NCBI GenBank assembly: GCA_018896395.1
Contig: JAHIMN010000048.1
Span: 1 to 16,729 of the forward strand
From: Verrucomicrobiota bacterium
GTDB taxonomy: Bacteria; Verrucomicrobiota; Kiritimatiellia; JAAZAB01
DNA length: 16,729 bases
Reading direction: 5' to 3'
A program made the translations under genes and the position numbers. Within the stretch, counting starts at the first letter, position 1. Each line of letters starts with the position of its first letter. The notes below the pieces were generated by a model. That model was given only the letters and a program-made list of their open reading frames with translations. It had not been told where the DNA came from and did not search any database. Below are positions 7,324-12,867 of this stretch, piece by piece.

Positions 7324-8259
7324 ATGCCAACGCTCAACCTCCAATACTATAAGGGACCGGATGCCTATTCAGATGGCGCCATTGAAGACGAACTCCTGAA
7401 ACTTGTGGAAAAACCGCGGGAGTTCATGGCGGTCCTGGCGCGCGATGACCGCTGGCCGCTCTTATACCATCTCTCCCCGGAACGCCGCAACCTGTTGGAG
7501 TGGTATCCGTTCCGGCGCGATGCGGCGCTCCTGGAAATCGGCGCAGGCTGTGGTGCGCTGACCGGCTTGTTCGCCGAGCGCGTGGCGCAAGTGACGGCGG
7601 TGGAGCTATCGGAAAAGCGGAGCCGGATTATCGAGCGGCGCTATGCCGATATACCGAACCTGGAGATCATGGCCGGCAATTTCACGGACATGGTATTCGA
7701 TCGTTCATTCGATTACGTCACCCTGATCGGCGTGCTGGAATATACCCGCGCATTCATTCAGACGCCGGATCCATACGGGAAACTGCTGAGCCGGATTGCG
7801 GCGGTCCTTAAGCCGGGCGGCGTGCTGATCGTGGCCGTGGAAAACAGGCTGGGCCTGAAATATTTTGCGGGCGCCCGCGACGACCATACCGGCCGCCAGT
7901 TTGACGGGATCGAGGGTTACCCCGCCTGCATCACTATGCGAAGCATTGCGGGCAGGCCCGCCGGCGGCGGCGCAGAAACGTTTGCGCGCGATGAACTGAG
8001 CCAACTGTTGCGCGCCGGCGGTTTTACCGAACAGACATTTTATTATCCGTATCCGGATTACAAACTACCAGCGGAAATCTTCAGCGACGCTTTCCTGCCG
8101 GCGGCCAACCACATGCTGACCGACGCGCCGAATTACGACCAGGAACGGCTCAAACTGTTCAGCGAACAGCGGGCTTGGGCCACGATCATCCGCAACGGAA
8201 AGTTCCCCCAGTTCGCAAACTCGTTCCTGGTCCTGGCAGCGCGGGGGAAGGCCGCCTGA
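7324..8259 (+). CDS. Class I SAM-dependent methyltransferase
   Basis: This 311-aa protein has a Rossmann-type SAM-binding motif I, LEIGAGCGALTG (70-81), followed by the acidic AVELS ending strand 2. NFTDM and a YVTLIGVLEYT stretch correspond to motifs II and III, and LKPGGVLIVAVENRLGLKYFAG to the post-motif loop. The ATG at 7324 gives MPTLNLQYY; a TTG at 7318 is possible. No good Shine-Dalgarno is seen, and the palindromic pair at 7219-7291 lies just upstream. Methyltransferases of this type sit in O-antigen and exopolysaccharide clusters, where some cap or decorate sugars. Its position after wzt, whose tail may recognise such a cap, supports that role. The acceptor cannot be read from the sequence. 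Confidence 0.88.
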   Translation: MPTLNLQYYKGPDAYSDGAIEDELLKLVEKPREFMAVLARDDRWPLLYHLSPERRNLLEWYPFRRDAALLEIGAGCGALTGLFAERVAQVTAVELSEKRSRIIERRYADIPNLEIMAGNFTDMVFDRSFDYVTLIGVLEYTRAFIQTPDPYGKLLSRIAAVLKPGGVLIVAVENRLGLKYFAGARDDHTGRQFDGIEGYPACITMRSIAGRPAGGGAETFARDELSQLLRAGGFTEQTFYYPYPDYKLPAEIFSDAFLPAANHMLTDAPNYDQERLKLFSEQRAWATIIRNGKFPQFANSFLVLAARGKAA

Positions 8260-8260
8260 G

Positions 8261-8288
8261 GACGGACGACGGACGCCAGACGCCAGAC
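8261..8288. repeat. Heptamer tandem repeats after the methyltransferase
   Basis: Two copies of GACGGAC (8261-8274) are followed directly by two copies of GCCAGAC (8275-8288), starting one base after the methyltransferase stop. The rest of the gap to 8489 contains no gene that I can support. Confidence 0.85.
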
Positions 8289-8364
8289 CGGAGAAGAGGG
8301 ACGATAGCCCGAATGTTCTTCTCCACCCGCCCGGCAGGCTTTCCAAAGAACGTCGGAATTTTCG

Positions 8365-8393
8365 TTGACATTCATAGATGAATCGCATAAAAA
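8365..8393 (+). promoter_or_regulatory. Candidate sigma70 promoter for the PD-(D/E)XK gene
   Basis: TTGACA (8365-8370) is a perfect -35 box. It lies 17 bp before TAAAAA (8388-8393), a 4/6 match to the -10 consensus. The surrounding DNA turns AT-rich here. Transcription would start near 8400 and leave a leader of about 100 nt before the gene at 8500. Confidence 0.45.
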
Positions 8394-8499
8394 TACTGCT
8401 ATTCAATGTATTGCTATTGCTTAATGGTGAACATGATAGATGTCGTTAGCATATTGCAATATGTAATTCAAAACTAACATCTGTTCGCCGGAGGATGAA

Positions 8500-9066
8500 A
8501 TGGAACCAGTATTTACGTTGCAGTGGCCAGAATTCGTAATCGCACAGCGATTGCAGTCGTTGCTTCGACGGAAAGACGGCTATTCCGTTCTCGTCCCGTT
8601 ATCCAGACAAGAGGAGGGAATTGACCTCGCTGTTTTGCATCGCGGGAGTACGGGAACATCGACCACGATGACGATACAAGTCAAGGCGTCCCGCACGTAC
8701 CTGCACCAGCTCCCAAAACGGAAAGACACCATCCGATTTCAATTCAACACATGGTTCAACCGATTCGACGTACCAGAGCGGGCGGACTACGTCATCCTTT
8801 TCGGAATGTACGCGCCTGATCTTGGAAAAACCACCAAAGTATCAGCAACTTGGTACAAAGACTGTTCATTGATCTTCACACGACAGGAAATGCGACACCT
8901 TATGGCGGACTGCAAGACGGTCGGAGGGAAGCCTGATCGGATGTTCGGATTTGGATTCAACGACTTGTCGAAGATCATTCTGACTCGCGGTGATATGAAC
9001 CGTTCCGGGAAGGATTTCTCCCCACACCTATTGGAACACAGAATCACGGAGCTGATGAAGAAATGA
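8500..9066 (+). CDS. Stand-alone PD-(D/E)XK nuclease-like protein (DUF4365-like)
   Basis: This 188-aa protein shows the restriction-endonuclease-like core E11 ... G40-I-D42 ... I59-Q60-V-K62. It is an E-D-QxK arrangement as in DUF4365-type and related nuclease domains. After the core come aromatic-rich strands (FQFNTWFNRFDV, ADYVILFGMYAP) typical of this fold family. A strong ribosome-binding site GGAGG (8490-8494) lies 5 nt before the ATG. There is no signal peptide or membrane segment. The gene stands alone between a surface-polysaccharide methyltransferase and a toxin-antitoxin cluster, with its own candidate promoter. Its codon choice (frequent CGA, ACG, GGA) looks unlike the polysaccharide genes, which suggests transfer. 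Homologous folds occur in defence and mobile-element proteins, but no partner helicase, methylase or ATPase is next to it. Exact family membership and activity are inferences from motifs. Confidence 0.7.
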   Translation: MEPVFTLQWPEFVIAQRLQSLLRRKDGYSVLVPLSRQEEGIDLAVLHRGSTGTSTTMTIQVKASRTYLHQLPKRKDTIRFQFNTWFNRFDVPERADYVILFGMYAPDLGKTTKVSATWYKDCSLIFTRQEMRHLMADCKTVGGKPDRMFGFGFNDLSKIILTRGDMNRSGKDFSPHLLEHRITELMKK

Positions 9067-9068
9067 AG

Positions 9069-9115
9069 GGCGAACCAGTGCCTTCACCGTACGGCTCACC
9101 CGCGGCGGGTTCGCC
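9069..9115. terminator. Stem-loop after the PD-(D/E)XK gene
   Basis: GGCGAACC (9069-9076) is a perfect inverted repeat of GGTTCGCC (9108-9115), with a 31-nt GC-rich loop that can fold further. It begins two bases after the stop codon. There is no T-run, so it could be a Rho-assisted terminator or a remnant recombination site. Confidence 0.35.
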
Positions 9116-9147
9116 GTCCGGTGAGGCGTGTCGTTCGAAGATAAGGA

Positions 9148-9176
9148 TTGATTCGGAACCTATATAACATTATATT
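9148..9176 (+). promoter_or_regulatory. Candidate promoter and operator of the toxin-antitoxin operon
   Basis: TTGATT (9148-9153) lies 17 bp before TATATT (9171-9176), a 5/6 match to the -10 box. A perfect inverted repeat ATATAA-CA-TTATAT (9162-9175) overlaps the -10 box and would suit an autorepressing antitoxin. The predicted start, about 7 nt after the -10 box, falls on the antitoxin ATG, so the mRNA may be leaderless. This agrees with the lack of a Shine-Dalgarno. Confidence 0.45.
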
Positions 9177-9182
9177 TCTGAT

Positions 9183-9467
9183 ATGACCATAAAGGATATA
9201 GCACTGCAAACCATTGAGAGGCTCCCCAACACCGCTACATGGGCGGATATCGAAGAGCGTGTTCGTTTTCTGGCGGCTATCGACAGGGGTTTGGATGACA
9301 TCCGGGCTGGCCGCGTGATTCCTCATGCCGATGTGAAACGGAGTCTCGGTCAATGGCTTTCAAAATTATCTGGTCCGACACCGCTGGCGAAGACCAAAAA
9401 GCTATCGTCTTCTATATCGGCCTGGACAATCCTGCCGCCGCCGCACGTCTTGCCGTGCGGATTCTGA
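9183..9467 (+). CDS. Addiction-module antitoxin (RelB-like), C-terminus extended into the toxin gene
   Basis: The first about 62 residues (MTIKDIALQTIERLPNTA, then DIEERVRFLAAIDRGLDDI, then AGRVIPHADVKRSLGQWL) match the small antitoxin family that pairs with RelE/ParE toxins: an IERLP...ADIEE helix, a GL-xx-xx-AGR-VIP-H turn and a final QWL. Such antitoxins usually end near this WL. Here the frame continues for about 32 residues while overlapping the toxin gene by 115 nt in another frame, and the tail (PTPLAKTKKLSS...PPPHVLPCGF) resembles no family I know. The antitoxin should bind and neutralise the toxin and probably represses the operon. No Shine-Dalgarno precedes the ATG; a leaderless transcript is plausible. 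Family call good, extended tail possibly a lost stop codon. Confidence 0.75.
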   Translation: MTIKDIALQTIERLPNTATWADIEERVRFLAAIDRGLDDIRAGRVIPHADVKRSLGQWLSKLSGPTPLAKTKKLSSSISAWTILPPPHVLPCGF

Positions 9468-9661
9468 GCCGGATTGAAATCGCCGCACAGTATCCCTTGT
9501 CGCTACGCGTGGTGCCAGAAAAGAACAGCCGCAAGATACGCGAGGCATTGTTCAATCCCTATCGCATCGTTTTCGCTGTCGATGAAAAGCGGGGCATCCT
9601 TCACGTCTTACGAATTTGGCACGCGGCGCGAGGTATGCCAGAAATAGGAAAGACGCCTTAA
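9353..9661 (+). CDS. Type II toxin, RelE/ParE family
   Basis: This 102-aa protein begins MAFKIIWSDTAGEDQKAIVFYI, the usual first strand and helix of ParE/RelE toxins. It contains NPYRIVFAVDEKRGILHVLRIWHAARG, the family's C-terminal strands ending in the characteristic xxxWHxxR motif. Toxins of this superfamily cleave ribosome-bound mRNA (RelE) or poison gyrase (ParE); the sequence does not decide which. Its ATG lies inside the antitoxin frame. GGAG (9340-9343), 9 nt upstream, can serve as its own ribosome-binding site, and translational coupling with the antitoxin is likely. The HicB-type gene starts 20 nt after its stop, so all three are probably one transcript ending at 10029-10068. Confidence 0.88.
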   Translation: MAFKIIWSDTAGEDQKAIVFYIGLDNPAAAARLAVRILSRIEIAAQYPLSLRVVPEKNSRKIREALFNPYRIVFAVDEKRGILHVLRIWHAARGMPEIGKTP

Positions 9662-9681
9662 GGCAATTGAGAGGTGGAAAT

Positions 9682-10014
9682 ATGAAAACCATTCGGCATA
9701 ATCACTACACATACCGTGTCACGTGGTCGGAAGAGGACAAGGAGTATGTAGGTCTTTGCGCGGAATTCCCGAGTCTGAGTTGGCTCGCATCGGCGCCGGA
9801 GACCGCGCTTCGAGGCGTCCGTTCCGTAGTAGCCGACGCTGTTGAGGATATGGAACGACGGAAGGAACCGGTCCCAGCACCGCTGGCAAGCCGGTCTTTC
9901 AGCGGAAAATTTATGGTGCGCGTTCCGACCAATGTACACCGTGAACTCGCCGTAGAAGCCGCTGAAGCTGGTGTTAGCTTGAACCGTCTGGCATCGGCGA
10001 AATTGGCTCACTGA
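9682..10014 (+). CDS. HicB-family antitoxin without adjacent HicA
   Basis: This 110-aa protein shows the HicB layout. An N-terminal partial RNase H-like fold (YRVTWSEEDKEYVGLCAEFPSLSWLASAPETALRGV) is followed by a ribbon-helix-helix-like DNA-binding end: SGKFMVRVPTNVHRELAVEAAEAGVSLNRLASAKL. The SGKF-x-x-R-x-P...H...A...GVSLN pattern is typical of HicB antitoxins. I chose ATG 9682 over the longer frame from 9616 because GAGAGGTGG (9670-9678) lies just upstream and the family starts here. HicB normally neutralises HicA, a small dsRBD-like mRNA interferase of about 60-80 aa. No HicA-like ORF is seen on either side; the immediate neighbour is the RelE/ParE toxin 20 nt upstream. It may be an orphan, a transcriptional regulator of the neighbouring pair, or a second antitoxin. 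Confidence 0.83.
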   Translation: MKTIRHNHYTYRVTWSEEDKEYVGLCAEFPSLSWLASAPETALRGVRSVVADAVEDMERRKEPVPAPLASRSFSGKFMVRVPTNVHRELAVEAAEAGVSLNRLASAKLAH

Positions 10015-10028
10015 AGAAAGACATCAGA

Positions 10029-10068
10029 AAAATCAGGTTACCTCGCGTTCCGCTCGGAACCTGATTTT
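10029..10068. terminator. Bidirectional Rho-independent terminator after hicB-like gene
   Basis: AAAATCAGGTT (10029-10039) pairs perfectly over 11 bp with AACCTGATTTT (10058-10068), around an 18-nt loop with an internal GTTCC/GGAAC complement. An A-tract leads in, and the T-tract lies within the stem end. It lies 14 nt after the HicB-type stop codon. Confidence 0.75.
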
Positions 10069-10097
10069 CGCCGTTATGTCTGTCTGTCTTAATCCGC

Positions 10098-10337
10098 GTG
10101 GCCGTTGCGGTCACGCGGTGCGACTGCGGAGCGCATTTCGCGTCCACGACTTTGGCGGGGTTCGAAAAGGACGGGGCAGTTTGCCCCGGATGTGGGCGCG
10201 CCGGGCAAAGCGCTATACTCATGTATGCGCGAGCACGGCAAGCCCGCAGGCGGGGTGAAATGACTCGCCCTTTTCGAACGAAATGCGTTACGCTTTTGTG
10301 GACGAAGTTGATCAAAGCGCCCGTAGAAGGGCCGTAA
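10098..10337 (+). CDS. Possible small zinc-ribbon protein (doubtful)
   Basis: A GTG-initiated frame of 79 aa contains CDCG (from C8) and CPGCG about 20 residues later. This four-cysteine pattern suggests a small zinc ribbon: VTRCDCGAHFASTTLAGF then EKDGAVCPGCGRAGQ. The remaining C-terminus (ARARQARRRGEMTRPF and on) is basic and unremarkable. There is no Shine-Dalgarno and no recognisable family. The same DNA is rich in hairpins, so it may be a non-coding structured element or the remnant of a gene. It lies after the terminator at 10029-10068 and just before gmhA, with which it is unlikely to be functionally linked. Confidence 0.22.
   Translation: MAVAVTRCDCGAHFASTTLAGFEKDGAVCPGCGRAGQSAILMYARARQARRRGEMTRPFRTKCVTLLWTKLIKAPVEGP
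10160..10279. other. Structured 120-bp element bounded by an 11-bp inverted repeat
   Basis: GTTCGAAAAGG (10160-10170) recurs inverted as CCTTTTCGAAC (10269-10279). Between the arms lie smaller hairpins such as GGGGCA-GTT-TGCCCC and CCCGC-AGG-CGGG. It could be a structured RNA, a decayed recombination site or a repeat. The core sites expected of integron attC elements are not seen. Confidence 0.45.
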
Positions 10338-10366
10338 GGCGACCACACATAACAACGAGGTAAACC

Positions 10367-10957
10367 ATGAACCAATTCATTATTCGTCAGTTCAAGGCTT
10401 CCATCGAGGTCAAGCAGGCGATCCTGGCTGATGCAGCCATGATCGAGACCATTCAGCAGGTGGCAGCGGCGGCCATCAAGGCCTATCGCAACGGGCATAA
10501 GCTTTTGCTGGCCGGTAACGGCGGCAGTGCCGGCGATGCCCAGCATATTGCCGGAGAAATGGTCAACCGCTTCCGGTTTGACCGTCCGGCCCTCCCTGCC
10601 ATTTCACTGGCCACCGACACTTCCGTGCTGACGGCCATTGGTAATGACATCAGTTTTGAACAGGTGTTTGCGCGCCAGGTCGAGGCGCTGGGCGTGGCAG
10701 GCGATATGTTTATCGGCATTTCGACGTCCGGCAAATCGCCGAACATCATGCGCGCACTCCAGGCCTGCGAAAAGAAAGGGATTATCCGGGTCGGCTTTAC
10801 CGGCCAGGGGGGCGGGGAAATGGCGCCGTATTGTGATTATTGCCTGGCCGTACCGTCGCGCGAGACGCCCCGCATCCAGGAAGCGCATATCCTGATCGCC
10901 CACATCTTCTGCGCCCTCGTGGAGGAAGACCTGTTCGGCAAGGGTTTTGCAACGTAA
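10367..10957 (+). CDS. gmhA: Sedoheptulose-7-phosphate isomerase (phosphoheptose isomerase) GmhA
   Basis: This 196-aa SIS-domain protein matches GmhA throughout. It has GNGGSAGDAQHIAGE (50-64), the phosphosugar-binding loop GISTSGKSPNI, and RIQEAHILIAH (169-179). H60, E64, Q171 and H179 sit where the zinc or catalytic residues H61, E65, Q172 and H180 of the Escherichia coli enzyme are expected. It converts sedoheptulose 7-phosphate to D-glycero-D-manno-heptose 7-phosphate, the first step of ADP-heptose synthesis for LPS core or S-layer glycans. GAGG (10357-10360), 6 nt before the ATG, is a suitable ribosome-binding site. It is the first polysaccharide gene after the toxin-antitoxin patch and converges on obgE with only 7 bp between stops. 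The other heptose genes (gmhB, hldE) are not in the window. Confidence 0.95.
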   Translation: MNQFIIRQFKASIEVKQAILADAAMIETIQQVAAAAIKAYRNGHKLLLAGNGGSAGDAQHIAGEMVNRFRFDRPALPAISLATDTSVLTAIGNDISFEQVFARQVEALGVAGDMFIGISTSGKSPNIMRALQACEKKGIIRVGFTGQGGGEMAPYCDYCLAVPSRETPRIQEAHILIAHIFCALVEEDLFGKGFAT

Positions 10958-10964
10958 GAGGCGG

Positions 10965-11960
10965 CTACACGACCAGTTTGTGGAGCGCACTCTTCAGTTC
11001 GTCCGTGCCCCTGCGGGTCAGGCCGGAAACGAGCAGGGGTTTCTGCCCTGTCTGCGCCATAAATTCAGGCAGATTTTCCAGCGCCGGATCCAAATCCATT
11101 TTATTGGCCACGATCAGCGCCGGCCGCTGAAGGAGCGCCGGGTTATAATGCCTCAGCTCGTCGCGCAGGGTGGCGTAATCGTCCGCCGGATGCCGCCCAT
11201 CTGAGCCGGCCATGTCAATCACGTAAACCAGACCGCGCGTGCGTTCCACGTGCCGGAGAAAGGTATGGCCCAGGCCGGCGCCAGTATGGGCGCCTTGGAT
11301 CAGGCCGGGAATGTCCACAAGTTTAAGCCGGGTAAACGTGTCGTATTGGATCGTACCGATCACCGGCTGGAGAGTAGTAAACGGGTAGGCGGCGATTTTC
11401 GGATGGGCATGGCTGATGGCGGTAAGCAGGGTGGATTTGCCGGCATTCGGGAACCCGATCAGCCCAATATCCGCCACGATTTTAACGTCCAGCCGCAGGC
11501 GACGTTGTTCGCCCGCTTCGCCGTTAGTATGTTCGAGCGGCGCCTGGTGGATGCTGGTTTTCCAGTGGCAGTTACCCAGGCCACCCTTGCCGCCGCGCGC
11601 CACCATGAGCTGTTCGCCGGGCGTTATCAGATCTCCCAGGATTTCACCGGTAGTTTCATCCCGCACAACGGTACCACACGGCACTTTTAAAATAAGGTCT
11701 TGCCCGTTGCGGCCGTGCCGTTTTTGGCCCATGCCTTTGCCGCCGTCTTCAGCGTGTTGACGCGGCTGGTAATACAAGGCGATGAGCGAATCCACGTTTG
11801 GATCTGCTTGGAGGATAATATGGCCGCCACGGCCGCCGTCGCCGCCATCGGGACCGCCAAAGGGGACGTATTTCTCGCGCCGGAAGCTGGCGCATCCGTT
11901 CCCGCCGCCGCCGGCGAGGATATCGGCTCCGGCCGTTTCAACGAATTTGAAGCCTTTCAC
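10965..11960 (-). CDS. obgE: GTPase ObgE/CgtA
   Basis: This 331-aa Obg-family GTPase has the glycine-rich Obg fold first (GGGGNGCASFRREKYVP then FGGPDGGDGGRGG), ending near residue 158. The G domain follows: P-loop GFPNAGKST (169-177), switch I PFTT, DIPG (G3), NKMD (G4) and SGL (G5). It stops soon after the G domain, so the optional C-terminal OCT extension is absent, as in many bacteria. Obg proteins assist late assembly of the 50S ribosomal subunit and link it to growth state. The start is GTG at 11960, whose GTGA overlaps the rpmA stop codon, so translation is coupled to rpmA. It is the last gene of the rplU-rpmA-obgE operon and converges on gmhA. Confidence 0.97.
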   Translation of the reverse strand: MKGFKFVETAGADILAGGGGNGCASFRREKYVPFGGPDGGDGGRGGHIILQADPNVDSLIALYYQPRQHAEDGGKGMGQKRHGRNGQDLILKVPCGTVVRDETTGEILGDLITPGEQLMVARGGKGGLGNCHWKTSIHQAPLEHTNGEAGEQRRLRLDVKIVADIGLIGFPNAGKSTLLTAISHAHPKIAAYPFTTLQPVIGTIQYDTFTRLKLVDIPGLIQGAHTGAGLGHTFLRHVERTRGLVYVIDMAGSDGRHPADDYATLRDELRHYNPALLQRPALIVANKMDLDPALENLPEFMAQTGQKPLLVSGLTRRGTDELKSALHKLVV

Positions 11961-12214
11961 ATCGCGGGCGCAAGTTCGTCCACACGAACGCGCTTGCCTT
12001 CCTTTTCAAACTTAACAACGCCTGATTTCAGGGCGAAGAGCGTGTCGTCCCGGCCGCGTTTCACGTTCATGCCGGGATGCATCCGGGTGCCGCGCTGGCG
12101 GATAATGATGCTGCCAACCGTTACCACCTGGCCGTCGAACCGCTTAATACCCAGCCGCTTGCCGTGACTGTCGCGGCCGTTTTTTGCGCTACCTGAACTT
12201 TTACTGGTTGCCAT
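11957..12214 (-). CDS. rpmA: 50S ribosomal protein L27
   Basis: This 85-aa protein has the diagnostic sequence NGRDSHGKRLGIKRFDGQVV, then GSIIIRQRGTRMHPG and VGRG-like NVKRGRDDTLFAL. L27 lies at the peptidyl-transferase centre of the large ribosomal subunit and its N-terminus reaches toward tRNA. The N-terminus reads MATSKSSGSAKNGRDS, slightly unlike the usual MAHKKGGGSS but of equal length, with no sign of a cleavable leader. AGGGG about 6 nt before the ATG may act as ribosome-binding site. It lies between rplU and obgE as in most bacteria, but 190 bp separate it from rplU and that gap is filled with hairpins. Confidence 0.97.
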   Translation of the reverse strand: MATSKSSGSAKNGRDSHGKRLGIKRFDGQVVTVGSIIIRQRGTRMHPGMNVKRGRDDTLFALKSGVVKFEKEGKRVRVDELAPAM

Positions 12215-12273
12215 GTGAAACCCCTGAAGAATTTATGATTTATGATTTTCGATTGCCGATTCAATGCATAGAA

Positions 12274-12379
12274 ATTGTCCGCCATTGACAGATCCGCCTA
12301 CGGCGGACAATCTTGCGGTTCTACCGAACCGCCACTACACCCGTATCCGTTGTAGCGGTCGTTCAATAGAACGGCAAAG
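12274..12379. repeat. Compound palindrome between rplU and rpmA
   Basis: First, ATTGTCCGCC (12274-12283) pairs perfectly with GGCGGACAAT (12302-12311). Next to it, 12312-12339 and 12351-12379 form an imperfect palindrome (22 of 28 positions with one gap) around an 11-nt centre. Each arm contains its own hairpin: GCGGTTC-TACC-GAACCGC (12315-12332) and GTTC-AATA-GAAC (12361-12372). It lies in the transcribed spacer of the ribosomal operon. Heptamers TTTATGA repeat twice at 12232-12245, between this element and rpmA. Confidence 0.75.
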
Positions 12380-12404
12380 TTGCTCCAGTCAGGATATTGT
12401 CATT

Positions 12405-12719
12405 TTATGCCACGCTTTCGATTTTCAGGACAGTCAGCTCCTGCCGATGCCCCTGTTTGCGCTCGTAGCCTTTGCGCCGTTTTTTCTTAAAGGACACGAC
12501 CTTGACACCCCGCTTGTTCCGGAGCACGACGGCGGTCACCTTGGCGCCAATCACGTGCGGTTTGCCCAGCGTCAGCGTGGCGCCATCCGATACGGCCAGC
12601 ACCGGAAAGGTATCCACCTTGTCACCTTCCTTGACCTCCAGCCGTTCGACGGACAGGACCTCACTTGCTTTCACGCGGTATTGTTTACCACCCGTTTGAA
12701 TAACCGCGTAAGCTTTCAT
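12405..12719 (-). CDS. rplU: 50S ribosomal protein L21
   Basis: This 104-aa protein begins MKAYAVIQTGGKQYRV, the classic L21 start, and ends near YERKQGHRQELTVLKIESV. The basic FKKKRRKGYERKQGHRQ stretch is the rRNA-binding signature. L21 binds 23S rRNA in the large ribosomal subunit. I rejected the longer frame from 12773 because AGGAG (12725-12729) lies 5 nt before this ATG and the family starts here. It is the first gene of the operon, with a strong promoter about 65-90 bp upstream. Confidence 0.97.
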   Translation of the reverse strand: MKAYAVIQTGGKQYRVKASEVLSVERLEVKEGDKVDTFPVLAVSDGATLTLGKPHVIGAKVTAVVLRNKRGVKVVSFKKKRRKGYERKQGHRQELTVLKIESVA

Positions 12720-12782
12720 TGCATCTCCTGTTAACTTCAATAGCCTGAGTGCGCTTTTCCTTTCAACCCTCAAAACCCGAGC

Positions 12783-12810
12783 ATCATAGCCAAGCCCACG
12801 GTCCTGTCAA
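12783..12810 (-). promoter_or_regulatory. Sigma70-type promoter of rplU-rpmA-obgE
   Basis: On the minus strand TTGACA (12810-12805, perfect -35) is followed by a 16-bp spacer and TATGAT (12788-12783, 5/6 -10). Transcription should start near 12776, leaving a leader of about 57 nt before rplU. This is the most consensus-like promoter in the window, as expected for ribosomal protein genes. Confidence 0.75.
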
Positions 12811-12823
12811 CCTAAAATACGTC

Positions 12824-12844
12824 GGCCGTCAGGCACGGACGGCC
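12824..12844 (-). terminator. Hairpin between the MFS gene and rplU promoter
   Basis: GGCCGTC (12824-12830) and GACGGCC (12838-12844) form a perfect 7-bp stem with a 7-nt loop. Read on the minus strand it follows the MFS stop codon by 23 nt, and GACGTATTTT comes after it. It therefore probably terminates MFS transcription before the ribosomal promoter. Confidence 0.5.
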
Positions 12845-12867
12845 TGACCATCCTGCAAGCACCTTTA

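Noticed and set aside
10160..10279. Integron attC site
   Set aside because: Length and terminal inverted repeats are suggestive, but the expected GTTRRRY/RYYYAAC core sites are missing and there is no integrase or cassette array.
12264..12734. Plus-strand frame of 156 codons opposite rplU
   Set aside because: L21 on the minus strand is certain, and the plus-strand product has no recognisable features.
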